19,530 nucleotides of DNA from Opitutaceae bacterium (GCA_009919985.1 RGAX01000028.1:1-19530); one strand, 5' to 3'; positions 8,001-14,864 are shown, numbered from the stretch's first letter. The notes: generated by a model from the letters alone, not told the origin. Made by a program: numbers and translations.

Positions 8001-8178
8001 CTACCGGATCGTTTCGCGCAACACCTACCTCAACAAAACCGACATCCGCCTCGGAGTTAATAATCTATTCGACGCCAAGCCCCCGCTCTCGAGCGACTCG
8101 CGCGGCTACGATCCAGCCGTTTATAACACCATGGCGCGTGGTCTCACTTGGTCGGCGCAAGTCACCAAAAAATTCTAA
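5017..8178 (+). CDS. TonB-dependent outer membrane receptor
   Basis: A TonB-dependent transporter that would carry a ligand across the outer membrane using ExbB/ExbD/TonB energy, 1053 residues. It has a signal peptide (about 1-28, ending TASA-QS). A mature N-terminus LEAFTVTGSNVKRLD (37-51) follows, typical of Opitutus-type receptors and serving as the TonB-box region. The plug domain (about 52-165) includes DNASVSLRGIPSSNTLILLNGRRL and LERVEILRDGASSIYGTDAVAGVVN. The 22-strand barrel fills the rest, with the late signatures YNEGFHAPNLAQLF and RLGVNNLFDAKPPLSSDSRGYDP, and a C-terminal Phe as required for barrel insertion. No carboxypeptidase-regulatory or STN domain is seen before the plug. 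It follows the hydrolase by 31 bp with an AT-rich leader and no Shine-Dalgarno. The ligand is not readable: no SusD partner is present, so a SusC role is not supported. Confidence 0.95.
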   Translation: MTTPANPPRLNLAVALLASAVFALTASAQSVDQTVKLEAFTVTGSNVKRLDQEKVLPVTVLAASELEVRDASQPSELLTALPQVTGLPGNETATLGATARGDNASVSLRGIPSSNTLILLNGRRLTPHPISQSEAGAPTLSTNVNTLPNRGLERVEILRDGASSIYGTDAVAGVVNYVTNKNFRGTELALRFGETRYGDGQETRATLTHGFDFSKGRGRAMITADYYSREAMYARDRSFSAEADNSYRAPAPWNLSTVTTFNLRSATTQYGNYLLGTVGGTDAYGSINSFTGARPTGVPATLAATSGAFFLVPNGTGGAAFATATPSRAGVTADYYWNNNAVRVIQPKSDRANIFASGEFDLTSRITAFADASLYQAQSITYREADGITQSTDGYIVVPASNPFNPFGDRFWSTTGAANTDGTARLTGTPSAVSITNKRLSDLATRTDYVDTSVYRGVMGLRGKLSGSWSWEAALLYSAARVIENETGPSRKSKLIAAINQTDPAKAFNPFTRTFAVQNGTLVATGNYKNPDSVTSTFRSEFIRNGITKLGSGDVRASGDVFPIWGGNAIGGAFGGEFRYETYDDYRPPYAGLNPAGSGLNPESNDFLGFSPNSDTHGNRHVAAAYLETVVPLVGNKFTLPLVRSLELTASARYESYTDFGSTTKPKYGINWRPNSWIMGRASYNEGFHAPNLAQLFTGTLIRTVTGSTDSYRSAVTGLTTDGPSNRRSVASGNRALKPETSSGKSGGVVIDVPFVKGLSVSVDYWEIEQKSIISSSGSIADDTAALQAATQAALAAGQNINSIDLGSGTANYKGDGSVVRLAVTQADRDFFTTYNAKQVPGNQRAVVGSIDILRTTYFNKASQFVNGFDFDVNYRFPKLALGNFVFNTTWTKLNDFHNYSVTGAARTELRNTNAAGGASPNWRGASTLTWRRQQWGAGFGFYYIGSYTDTGATTTQATYESLGSPSYITPIVNNGAVSYRYTVHDTKSYNVYGSYRIVSRNTYLNKTDIRLGVNNLFDAKPPLSSDSRGYDPAVYNTMARGLTWSAQVTKKF

Positions 8179-8190
8179 GCCCGCTTAGAA
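8173..8190 (+). terminator. Perfect palindrome spanning the receptor stop codon
   Basis: TTCTAAGC (8173-8180) and GCTTAGAA (8183-8190) are exact inverted repeats separated by CC. The first arm contains the TAA stop codon. As RNA it would form a tight 7-8 bp hairpin at the end of the receptor message, directly before a second, GC-rich hairpin. There is no T-tract. It may protect or pause the 3' end rather than act as a classical terminator. Confidence 0.4.
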
Positions 8191-8194
8191 TCTA

Positions 8195-8218
8195 GACCGC
8201 CTCTTCGGTGGGGCGGTC
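8195..8218 (+). terminator. GC-rich hairpin downstream of the receptor gene
   Basis: GACCGCC (8195-8201) pairs with GGCGGTC (8212-8218) around a 10-nt loop. It lies 16 bp after the receptor stop and follows the first palindrome. The trailing sequence is C-rich, not T-rich, so intrinsic termination is uncertain, but the tandem hairpins mark the likely 3' end of the hydrolase-receptor transcript. Confidence 0.45.
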
Positions 8219-8290
8219 CCCGCCATCACGCAGTCGGCTAATACTGAACTGAAATTAACTTCTGTTCATCAGCATTGGCCGGCTTTCCCG

Positions 8291-8321
8291 TTTACTCATC
8301 TCACGATCGATCGCATATTAT
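8291..8321 (+). promoter_or_regulatory. Weak candidate promoter of the PEP carboxykinase gene
   Basis: A TATTAT -10-like hexamer (8316-8321) lies 19 bp after TTTACT (8291-8296), with the palindrome CGATCGATCG (8304-8313) in the spacer. If used, transcription would begin at or within a base or two of the ATG at 8327, implying a leaderless or nearly leaderless message. The spacer is longer than ideal, so this is tentative. Confidence 0.22.
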
Positions 8322-8326
8322 TATAT

Positions 8327-10153
8327 ATGAAAAAGCGCAGCCTCTCCACGCCACTCAGCACAAATAAACATCTACTGCGTTGGGTTGAAAAAATGGTAGA
8401 GCTCTGCAAGCCCGACGCGATCCACTGGATCGACGGCTCCAAAGAAGAATACGACCAACTCTGCGCTGAGATGGTCGCCGGCGGCACCTTCATCAAGCTG
8501 AACCAAAAGAAATGGCCCGGCTGTTACCTCGCCCGCTCGGATGCCAGCGACGTCGCCCGCGTCGAAGACCGCACGTTTATCTGCGCCCTCTCCAAAGAGG
8601 CCGCCGGCCCGACCAATAACTGGGTCAATCCCTTCGAGATGCGTAAAACGCTCAAGGGCCTCTTCAATGGCTGCATGAAGGGCCGCACCATGTATGTACT
8701 GCCCTACAGCATGGGCCCGCTCGGCTCGCCCATGTCGCAAATCGGCGTGCAACTCACCGACTCGCCTTACGCTGTCGTCAATATGCGCATCATGGCGCGC
8801 ATCGGCAAAAAGGTTTTTGAACTCATCGACCGCGATTTCAAGCGCGTGGTCCCCTGTGTCCACTCCGTTGGCGCGCCCCTCGCCAAGGGCCAAAAGGACG
8901 TTTCGTGGCCGTCGAACAAAGAAAAATACATCGTCCACTTCCCCGAGACGCGCGAAATCTGGAGCTACGGTTCCGGCTACGGCGGCAACGCGCTTCTCGG
9001 TAAAAAGTGCTTCGCCCTCCGCATCGCCTCGGCCATGGCCCGTGACGAAGGCTGGATGGCCGAGCATATGCTCATCCTCGGCGTCGAAAATCCACAGGGT
9101 AAAAAAACCTACGTCGCCGCCGCCTTTCCTAGCGCTTGCGGCAAGACCAACTTCGCCATGCTCATTCCGCCTCCGCATTTCCAAAAGCAGGGCTGGAAAA
9201 TTTGGACCGTCGGCGACGATATAGCGTGGATCAAGCCCGACGCCGAGGGCCGCCTCCGCGCCATTAATCCCGAGGCCGGCTTCTTTGGCGTCGCCCCCGG
9301 CACCGGTGAAAACACCAATCCAAACGCCATGAAGGCGCTCTCGAAAAACACGATTTTCACCAACGTCGCGCTCACTGACGACGGCGGTGTTTGGTGGGAA
9401 GGTATGACCGAAAAACCGCCAGTGCACGCGATCGACTGGCAGGGCAACGACTGGACGCCCGCGCTCGCCAAAGAAAAAGGCGTCAAAGCCGCGCACCCCA
9501 ATTCCCGTTTCACCGCGCCTGCGAAACAATGCCCCACGATCGACCCCGACTGGGAAAAACCCGAAGGCGTGCCGATCAGCGCCTTCATCTTCGGCGGCCG
9601 CCGCGCCACGACGATGCCATTGGTCTATCAGGCATTCAACTGGTCGAGCGGCGTCTACGTTGGCGCCACCATGGGCTCCGAGATGACCGCTGCGGCCGCG
9701 GGCACGATTGGTAAAGTCCGCCGCGATCCAATGGCAATGTTACCGTTCTGCGGCTACAACATGGCTGATTATTTCCGCCATTGGATGAACATGCAGCGCA
9801 ATCTCACAGAGACCCCGCGCATATTCCACGTGAATTGGTTCCGCAAAGACAAAGAAGGTAAATTCATCTGGCCCGGTTTTTCCGAAAATATGCGCGTGCT
9901 CAAATGGATCTGCGATCGTGTCCGCGCCGGTGGCCGCGCCAAGGAGACGCCCATCGGTTGGGTGCCTCGTTATAAAGATATCGACTGGACAGGCCTGAAT
10001 TTTTCAGAGGACAAATTCGAAGAACTCCAAGCCTTTGACCGCGCCGCTTGGCGCGCCGAAGTGCTGGGTCACGAAGAACTCTTCCTCGATCTCCACTCGC
10101 ATCTGCCCAAGGAAATGATCTACGAACGCGAGTTGCTGATTTGCCGGATGTAA
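8327..10153 (+). CDS. pckG: Phosphoenolpyruvate carboxykinase (GTP)
   Basis: Cytosolic enzyme converting oxaloacetate plus GTP to phosphoenolpyruvate, GDP and CO2, the entry step of gluconeogenesis. In some anaerobes it runs in reverse. The 608 residues match the GTP-dependent family length. Visible signatures are the N-terminal HWIDGSKEEYDQLC and the substrate-site region MYVLPYSMGPLGSP. The P-loop/kinase-1 region AAFPSACGKTNFAML carries the reactive Cys271 and Lys273. Also present are the metal-site GDDIAW, the GVAPGTGENTNPNAM segment, FGGRR and the guanine-site stretch NWFRKD. It ends soon after LPKEMIYERELL. The ATG at 8327 is preceded by an AT-rich stretch and no Shine-Dalgarno. The first ten residues before the family homology are slightly long but no better start exists. 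A strong terminator follows the gene. Confidence 0.98.
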   Translation: MKKRSLSTPLSTNKHLLRWVEKMVELCKPDAIHWIDGSKEEYDQLCAEMVAGGTFIKLNQKKWPGCYLARSDASDVARVEDRTFICALSKEAAGPTNNWVNPFEMRKTLKGLFNGCMKGRTMYVLPYSMGPLGSPMSQIGVQLTDSPYAVVNMRIMARIGKKVFELIDRDFKRVVPCVHSVGAPLAKGQKDVSWPSNKEKYIVHFPETREIWSYGSGYGGNALLGKKCFALRIASAMARDEGWMAEHMLILGVENPQGKKTYVAAAFPSACGKTNFAMLIPPPHFQKQGWKIWTVGDDIAWIKPDAEGRLRAINPEAGFFGVAPGTGENTNPNAMKALSKNTIFTNVALTDDGGVWWEGMTEKPPVHAIDWQGNDWTPALAKEKGVKAAHPNSRFTAPAKQCPTIDPDWEKPEGVPISAFIFGGRRATTMPLVYQAFNWSSGVYVGATMGSEMTAAAAGTIGKVRRDPMAMLPFCGYNMADYFRHWMNMQRNLTETPRIFHVNWFRKDKEGKFIWPGFSENMRVLKWICDRVRAGGRAKETPIGWVPRYKDIDWTGLNFSEDKFEELQAFDRAAWRAEVLGHEELFLDLHSHLPKEMIYERELLICRM

Positions 10154-10165
10154 TCCGGCCGAAAT

Positions 10166-10199
10166 AAAAAGCCGCTTCTCAATTCGTGGGCGGCTTTTT
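10166..10199. terminator. Strong bidirectional rho-independent terminator
   Basis: AAAAAGCCGC (10166-10175) pairs with GCGGCTTTTT (10190-10199) around a 14-nt loop. The stem is followed by a T-rich run on the plus strand and, read from the other side, by an equivalent run. It lies 12 bp after the pckG stop and 6 bp before the stop of the convergent LacI-type gene, so it can serve both transcripts. Confidence 0.9.
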
Positions 10200-10204
10200 T
10201 ATTT

Positions 10205-11221
10205 TTACTCAATCTGACATAGAGAAGGGCCGTCACGCCATTCTCCGCTGATCATGATCGTCTTCGGCACGCTCGGTATACCGCGTTCATGCCGATGGAT
10301 TTGTGCTACGACAGATTCCACAGTCACCGATCCCAGCAGATCTGGTCGGTGGTTGATGCCGGCGCAGGGCACGCTCCGCTCGTTCCAATTGAGATTAAAA
10401 AATCCCTGCACGGGACCTTTTCCCGATCGCGGAGCATTTAACCACTGCACGATGGTGTCTTTGTGGCCGATTAACACGTCGGGTTGATAGCGCTCGTTCC
10501 ACGTGCGAAGATCTTTAGCCGTGATGATTTTTTTGCTGAGCACCGGCACGCGACCCAGCGCGGGATGCGTCGCTTGGTAGCCGAGAAATGTCCCCAACCA
10601 TTTAAATTTTAACCGAGCATCCTTGTGCTGTTCGATAAAAAGTCCGGGGCGCCGATAGCCAAGTTGCTCCAATCGCTCGAGTGCTCGGGTGAAGGTGTTG
10701 TGGTGGTCTGGACACACGCAATGGAGCGCTTGGCGCGCCGCGCCATGGTCGAGTTCCGCAACGGAAAATTCGTCCCACGGAAAATCATCCAGCTCCATCG
10801 CTCGCCCCTCGTGAAACACGACGAGTCCCAGCACGCTGCGGGCGCGTAGCATGCGCAGTACCGCCACTATACTGAGTCCTTCGGCCCCGAGATCGAACAC
10901 ATCGAGCGCAAAACCTAGTTCGCTCGCTCGTCGCTTCGCTCCATCCAAAATCGCTTGGTGAAAACTCAGCCGCTGCGGCCGCCCCGGCGGATGCACATCG
11001 AGCACCGCGAGATTACCGACAAAGTGATTTTTATTGGCGCGTCGCACACTGGAGAGCACCGCGCCAACCAGTGGTTCGCGCCGATAACCCACCGCCTTGG
11101 CCGCTTTTTCCACAAGAAGTCGTGTTGCAGGATGGACTGTTTCTAGTCCACGCAGAGCCCGCGAAATCGTGGCGACGGAAAGGCCCGTTTTCTGGGCGAC
11201 ATGACGTATACCGAGAGACAT
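10205..11221 (-). CDS. LacI-family transcriptional regulator
   Basis: A sugar- or metabolite-responsive DNA-binding regulator of about 338 residues. The N-terminal helix-turn-helix is typical (SLGIRHVAQKTGLSVATISR, then ALRG and AAKAVGYRREP). It is followed by a hinge and a divergent periplasmic-binding-protein-like effector domain (about 60-330). The reading frame stays open another 39 codons upstream to 11338, but I chose ATG at 11221 for two reasons. It places MSLGIRHVAQ exactly where LacI proteins begin, and a good promoter (11268-11296) lies between the two possible starts. The effector domain lacks a residue pattern I can tie to a known sugar. It converges on pckG and is divergent from the exported protein at 11357. 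Control of either neighbour, or of itself, is possible but not shown. Confidence 0.92.
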   Translation of the reverse strand: MSLGIRHVAQKTGLSVATISRALRGLETVHPATRLLVEKAAKAVGYRREPLVGAVLSSVRRANKNHFVGNLAVLDVHPPGRPQRLSFHQAILDGAKRRASELGFALDVFDLGAEGLSIVAVLRMLRARSVLGLVVFHEGRAMELDDFPWDEFSVAELDHGAARQALHCVCPDHHNTFTRALERLEQLGYRRPGLFIEQHKDARLKFKWLGTFLGYQATHPALGRVPVLSKKIITAKDLRTWNERYQPDVLIGHKDTIVQWLNAPRSGKGPVQGFFNLNWNERSVPCAGINHRPDLLGSVTVESVVAQIHRHERGIPSVPKTIMISGEWRDGPSLCQIE

Positions 11222-11267
11222 GGGATCGAGGGGGATGCTCGCGGGTAGCAGCCCCGCTGAAATAGTG

Positions 11268-11296
11268 GTTAAAATGTAACTGTTGCATGATTTCAA
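11268..11296 (-). promoter_or_regulatory. Sigma-70-type promoter of the LacI-family gene
   Basis: Reading the minus strand, TTGAAA (11296-11291) and TTTAAC (11273-11268) are separated by exactly 17 bp. Transcription would start near 11261, about 40 bases before the ATG at 11221. TGAAAT (11258-11263) and ATTTCA (11290-11295) form a widely spaced dyad around the promoter that might serve autoregulation. Confidence 0.5.
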
Positions 11297-11356
11297 GACC
11301 ACGCCTCCGAACCGCACTTGCCGAAACCGATCGAACACGCATAGTTTGAGAAGCCT

Positions 11357-12133
11357 ATGCCTCGTGCATTTTACATTTTAATCTTGGTCTGCTCGGCTCT
11401 TATTGGCCGATCCGAAGTCCCTGCGTTGCTTGGTGAGGCCTTGCAGCATACACTGCGCGATACAGATCGTTGGGCTTATACTCAAACCTCCGTCGAGCAG
11501 GACGGAAAAGGTAAAGTGATCAAGCGCTCGGTCGTGCGTTTTGATCCCTCCAAACCCTACGCTGAACAATACACCCCGCTACTCATCGACGGGCGTGAGC
11601 CGGATTCCGGCGATCTTAGAAAGTATCGCCGCCGGGGCGAGAAGCGCGGCGAACGCATCGAAAAAGCCGAACGCGAAGGCGCCGACAGTACCGAGGGCAA
11701 TCGCCAATCGCTCGGTGAACTCATGGACCTTGAACGCGCGACCTTGGCCAGAGAAGACGAAAAAACGATCACCTTTGAAGTCCCACTCAAAAAAGAAGGC
11801 AACAAACGCCTGCCGCCTGACAAATTTCGCGTCCTCGCCCGTGTTGACAAAAACACCCGTACTTTTGAGCGCATCGAAGCGACTTTGCGCGAACCCATGC
11901 GCGCCGTGCTTGTCGTGAAAATTAAATCAGGTGAAGGCTCGATCGATTTCGCCCGCGTCGACCCCAAATTTGCCCCGGCCCCCGTCGCGATGCGCGGCAC
12001 GGGCCTGTATTCGATTCTCTTTGTGCCAGGTGGACGTAGCTACGAGGCCACGCACACCGAGTTTAAGCGCGTGAAGCCCTACGGCGACCGTTTCGGCGTC
12101 CAGATCGGGACGATGAAGACCATTGATTTTTAA
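11357..12133 (+). CDS. Exported protein of unknown function
   Basis: A 258-residue protein with a signal peptide (about 1-19, hydrophobic FYILILVCSALI). The mature part starts with a helix (LLGEALQHTLRDTDRWAYTQT). Beta-rich stretches alternate with a very charged segment at about residues 85-115 (repeated Arg/Lys/Glu, e.g. RKYRRRGEKRGERIEKAERE). The second half has strands KTITFEVPLKK, FRVLARVDKNTRTFERIEATL, AVLVVKIKSGEGSIDFARVDPKF and a C-terminal THTEFKRVKPYGDRF. The layout, with paired strands re-estimating a modelled residual, is loosely reminiscent of periplasmic lipoprotein-carrier-like folds. That is only an impression and I recognise no family. It is divergent from the LacI-type gene and lies upstream of the ECF sigma operon with a weak hairpin between. 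Confidence 0.8.
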   Translation: MPRAFYILILVCSALIGRSEVPALLGEALQHTLRDTDRWAYTQTSVEQDGKGKVIKRSVVRFDPSKPYAEQYTPLLIDGREPDSGDLRKYRRRGEKRGERIEKAEREGADSTEGNRQSLGELMDLERATLAREDEKTITFEVPLKKEGNKRLPPDKFRVLARVDKNTRTFERIEATLREPMRAVLVVKIKSGEGSIDFARVDPKFAPAPVAMRGTGLYSILFVPGGRSYEATHTEFKRVKPYGDRFGVQIGTMKTIDF

Positions 12134-12155
12134 GCGCAGCGATTTCGCCCACTTT

Positions 12156-12178
12156 GACGCCTCTAAAGGTGCGGCGTC
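12156..12178 (+). terminator. Weak hairpin after the exported-protein gene
   Basis: GACGCC (12156-12161) pairs with GGCGTC (12173-12178) around an 11-nt loop, 22 bp after the stop at 12133. Only two T residues follow, so termination would be partial at best. It nevertheless separates this gene from the ECF sigma operon. Confidence 0.35.
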
Positions 12179-12253
12179 TTGGCGCTCGCGCTTCAGCCCG
12201 AGCAGCCTTAGTTAGATTTCTGCGACTTTCCGTCGCGCCACTGTGTTGTGCAC

Positions 12254-12856
12254 ATGAACGATGAACCTCCCGTGCCAACTTCACCCCCGGGACTAATCCC
12301 CCCGAACGAATTCACCACGTTCATGCGCGATTACCAAGACATGGTCTTCAGCACGGCGGCCCGCATTACCGGTAACGCGACGCAGGCTGAAGATATTGCG
12401 CAGGAAGTTTTTATGAAGGCCTTTCAGCACTTTGATATGCTGAGCGCCAGCCCCACGGCCGGTGGTTGGTTGAAGACGGTCGCGACCAACCTTTCACTCA
12501 ATCATCTCACGCGTTATCGCAACCGCTGGCGTTTTTTCTCCGAGCTCCGTCGTAATGATGCTGGCGATGCCTCCGATGCCCCCGAAATCAACTTCGTCGC
12601 GCCGGAGGTTTTTTTCAACGCCATCGACGCCGATGAACGCCGCGCTCTCGTCGAACGTGCCCTCGATGAACTCCCTGCCCATCAACGCGTCCCGCTAGTC
12701 CTGTATCATTTCGAAGCGATGCCCTATGACGAGATTGCCCAAAAACTCGGCGTGTCTCTGGCCAAAATAAAAACCGATATCCTCCGCGCCCGCGCTGCGC
12801 TCGCCAAAACTCTGCTCCGCGCCGCCGGCCCCGATGCCGAAACTCTGCGTCCCTGA
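12254..12856 (+). CDS. ECF-type RNA polymerase sigma factor
   Basis: An extracytoplasmic-function sigma factor (200 residues) that redirects RNA polymerase to a specific regulon. Region 2 spans about residues 20-92 with the core-binding and -10 recognition helices (MVFSTAARITGNATQAEDIAQEVF in two adjoining halves, then GGWLKTVATNLSLNHLTRYR). Region 4 spans about 127-189 with LDELPAHQRVPLVLYHFE and the helix-turn-helix MPYDEIAQKLGVSLAKIKTDI. There is no region 3 and no C-terminal extension. I use ATG at 12254; a GTG two codons earlier is possible. A gene for a two-helix membrane protein follows after 15 bp and a bactofilin-RDD protein after that, forming one operon. ECF genes often autoregulate, but I see no convincing -35/-10 pair upstream. 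Confidence 0.95.
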   Translation: MNDEPPVPTSPPGLIPPNEFTTFMRDYQDMVFSTAARITGNATQAEDIAQEVFMKAFQHFDMLSASPTAGGWLKTVATNLSLNHLTRYRNRWRFFSELRRNDAGDASDAPEINFVAPEVFFNAIDADERRALVERALDELPAHQRVPLVLYHFEAMPYDEIAQKLGVSLAKIKTDILRARAALAKTLLRAAGPDAETLRP

Positions 12857-12871
12857 TTACCGCGTTACGCC

Positions 12872-13345
12872 ATGAAATCTCCCGCCCATTCTCCACGTGA
12901 TCTGCATGAATCGTTCTTTACTCGCGTGTTGCGTGATCAACCGCCACGCCGCGCCCCCGCTGCTTTAGAATCCCGCGTGCGGGCGGAGCTTGCGCGTCGC
13001 GCCACGCTTCCTTGGTGGCAGCAATCGTATGCGTTTTGGCCTGCGCCGATTCGTATCGCCTTCCTAGTCGCCTCGGCCGTTGTGGCGGCGGCGCTTGTGG
13101 TTGGGGCAAGTGTTTTTTTCCAAGGCCCTGCGCACCACTTCGCGGCCCGTTTCGCCGCGCAGTTTTCTGGCGTGGCTCGCGCCGCTGATGGGATAGTAGT
13201 TAGTTTCAGCACCGCTCTCACTCTTTGGCGCGCCCTTCCGCCACTCTGGGTTTACGGAGGTCTGGCGATATTGGGTACAGCGTACGGGCTACTTATTGGC
13301 GTGGGCGCCGCGGCTTATCGCACCATCAACGTGCCACGCTTCTGA
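12872..13345 (+). CDS. Two-helix membrane protein in anti-sigma position
   Basis: A 157-residue protein with a soluble N-terminal region (about 1-58, with the helix PAALESRVRAELARRATLPWW), a first membrane helix (about 61-83), a roughly 40-residue extracytoplasmic loop and a second helix (about 125-148). The location directly after an ECF sigma gene and the cytoplasmic-helix-plus-membrane plan suggest an anti-sigma factor. However, the zinc-binding HxxxCxxC motif of the common ZAS domain is absent and there are no cysteines at all. The sequence is otherwise low-complexity Ala-rich and I recognise no family. The role is inferred from context. It could instead be a small accessory subunit of the downstream membrane protein, which starts 25 bp later. 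Confidence 0.82.
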   Translation: MKSPAHSPRDLHESFFTRVLRDQPPRRAPAALESRVRAELARRATLPWWQQSYAFWPAPIRIAFLVASAVVAAALVVGASVFFQGPAHHFAARFAAQFSGVARAADGIVVSFSTALTLWRALPPLWVYGGLAILGTAYGLLIGVGAAAYRTINVPRF

Positions 13346-13370
13346 ATTCCTTTATTTTTAAACTCTATCG

Positions 13371-14858
13371 ATGTTTATGAAAACCTTTTCTCGACTCCTG
13401 AAAGCCAGCCTATTTGGCGTTTCGTTTTTACTGTGCTCGTGGGCGCTGCGGGCGCAGGAACTAGCCGCGCCCGCGGGTGAACATTCTACACTACGGGCGA
13501 TCGGTGCGCCGACTGAGTCGGCGAGCTATGCGGTTAGCATCACCCAAAATAAATCGGAGGATAGGGTTAAAATCGCCGACGATATCCACGTCGCCGCGGG
13601 CGAGAAAATCGAAGGCAAGCTTGTTGCGGTGATGGGCGATATCGTGATCGACGGCATTGTGTTAGGCGATGTCACCGCCGTCTTGGGTAACATTAAACTC
13701 GGCCCTAAAGCAGTCGTGGAAGGTAAGGTAAATGTGTTGGCCGGCGAACTGCAGCGCGATCCCGGTGCAATCGTACTAGGCAAAATTACAAAGGAAAATT
13801 TTGGTAGTAAGCTCCATTCACCAGAGTCGTTGCAATCGTGGTGGACGCATGCCCTTAGTCACGGTGCGTTACTCGGCGTGGGTCGTGGATTGGGTTGGTT
13901 GCTAAAACTCTCGTTCGCCGCCCTCGGGTTTTATGCGCTGCTCGCGCTCGTGTTTCCTAGTGGCCTACGCCGTACGGGGGAGGTGTTGGTGGAACGTCCC
14001 GCTGTCGTAGTGCTTTCCGCGTTTCTAACTTTATTGGCGCTACCTTTTTTATTTTTGCTGTTGTGCGTCACGATCATCGGCATACCGGTGGCCTTGCTAG
14101 TTTTGCCCTCGATGATCATTTTCGCAGTGTTGTTTGGGCAGGCGGCGATTCAAGGCCTTATCGGTCGTCGGGTGCTACGTGAACGTGGTTCGCTATTCGT
14201 CGCTGTTTTGGTCGGTAGTTTGATTTTTGGGGTGCTCTATCACGTGCCTGTGATCGGGTTGCTCGCGGCCATGATGATGGGAGCGCTTGGATTGGGGTGC
14301 TCCGTGGCGGCGTTGCTGTCGGTCAAAAATAAAGTAGAAACGCCTGCTGCCTCCGTCGCTCCAGGGGCATCGTCATTTGTGACTTCGGAGAGCGTTGCGG
14401 CCGAGGCGATGGCGGGTGCACCGACTTCAGTATCCGAGGTCTCATGGGTGCCGCCGCTGATTGGTTCGATTTCGCCGGCGAGTGCCTTACCACGGGCGGG
14501 TTATTGGCTACGCATGGCGGCGATGTTCATCGATCTGATTTTAGTCGCAATGATTTGCGGACCGACGGGTGCAGGAGCGTTTATTTTGCCAGCACTCGCG
14601 GTTTACGGCGCGGTGATGTGGAAAATCAAAGGCACGACGATTGGTGGAATCGTGTGCGGGCTTCGCGTAGTGCGGCTCGATGATCGGCCGCTGGATTGGC
14701 CGACGGTGGTCGCACGCTCGCTTGGATGCTTTTTATCATTGGTAATCTTCACGCTTGGTTTCCTGCGCGTGGCCTTCGCGGCTGATCGGCAGTCGTGGCA
14801 CGATAAAATTGCAGGCACCGTCGTCGTGCGCGAGCCGAAGGGAGTGTCTCTCGTTTGA
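13371..14858 (+). CDS. Membrane protein: bactofilin-like domain fused to RDD domain
   Basis: A 495-residue inner-membrane protein in three parts. A signal peptide or signal anchor (about 1-29, RAQ cleavage) is followed by a short beta-helical polymer-forming domain of bactofilin type (about 66-140), with repeated G-x-V turns (IEGKLVAVMGDIVIDGIVLG, DVTAVLGNIKLGPKAVVEGK). Four to five membrane helices follow between about 175 and 316. After an Ala/Ser-rich linker (320-370) comes an RDD domain (about 375-488) with the conserved Arg381, Asp388 and the C-terminal DRQSWHDKIAGTVVV signature. Bactofilin domains of this exported sort probably form a beta-helical scaffold outside the membrane. RDD domains are found in transporters and channels of unclear mechanism. 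It is last in the ECF operon, so it may be its output or a stress sensor. A second ATG at 13377 is equally plausible. The stop lies 6 bp from the convergent sulfatase. Confidence 0.88.
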   Translation: MFMKTFSRLLKASLFGVSFLLCSWALRAQELAAPAGEHSTLRAIGAPTESASYAVSITQNKSEDRVKIADDIHVAAGEKIEGKLVAVMGDIVIDGIVLGDVTAVLGNIKLGPKAVVEGKVNVLAGELQRDPGAIVLGKITKENFGSKLHSPESLQSWWTHALSHGALLGVGRGLGWLLKLSFAALGFYALLALVFPSGLRRTGEVLVERPAVVVLSAFLTLLALPFLFLLLCVTIIGIPVALLVLPSMIIFAVLFGQAAIQGLIGRRVLRERGSLFVAVLVGSLIFGVLYHVPVIGLLAAMMMGALGLGCSVAALLSVKNKVETPAASVAPGASSFVTSESVAAEAMAGAPTSVSEVSWVPPLIGSISPASALPRAGYWLRMAAMFIDLILVAMICGPTGAGAFILPALAVYGAVMWKIKGTTIGGIVCGLRVVRLDDRPLDWPTVVARSLGCFLSLVIFTLGFLRVAFAADRQSWHDKIAGTVVVREPKGVSLV

Positions 14859-14864
14859 GGTAAA

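Noticed and set aside
5017..8178. SusC-type receptor of a polysaccharide utilisation locus
   Set aside because: No SusD-like gene follows and no carboxypeptidase-regulatory domain precedes the plug, so only a general TonB-dependent receptor is supported.
8372..9529. A 385-codon open frame on the minus strand inside the PEP carboxykinase gene
   Set aside because: It is antisense to a fully recognisable enzyme, its product is low-complexity Gly/Ala/Val/Arg with no domain, and long antisense frames are expected in GC-rich coding DNA.
14859..14864. Terminator between the bactofilin-RDD gene and the convergent sulfatase
   Set aside because: Only 6 bp separate the stops and no stem with a T-tract is visible around them.
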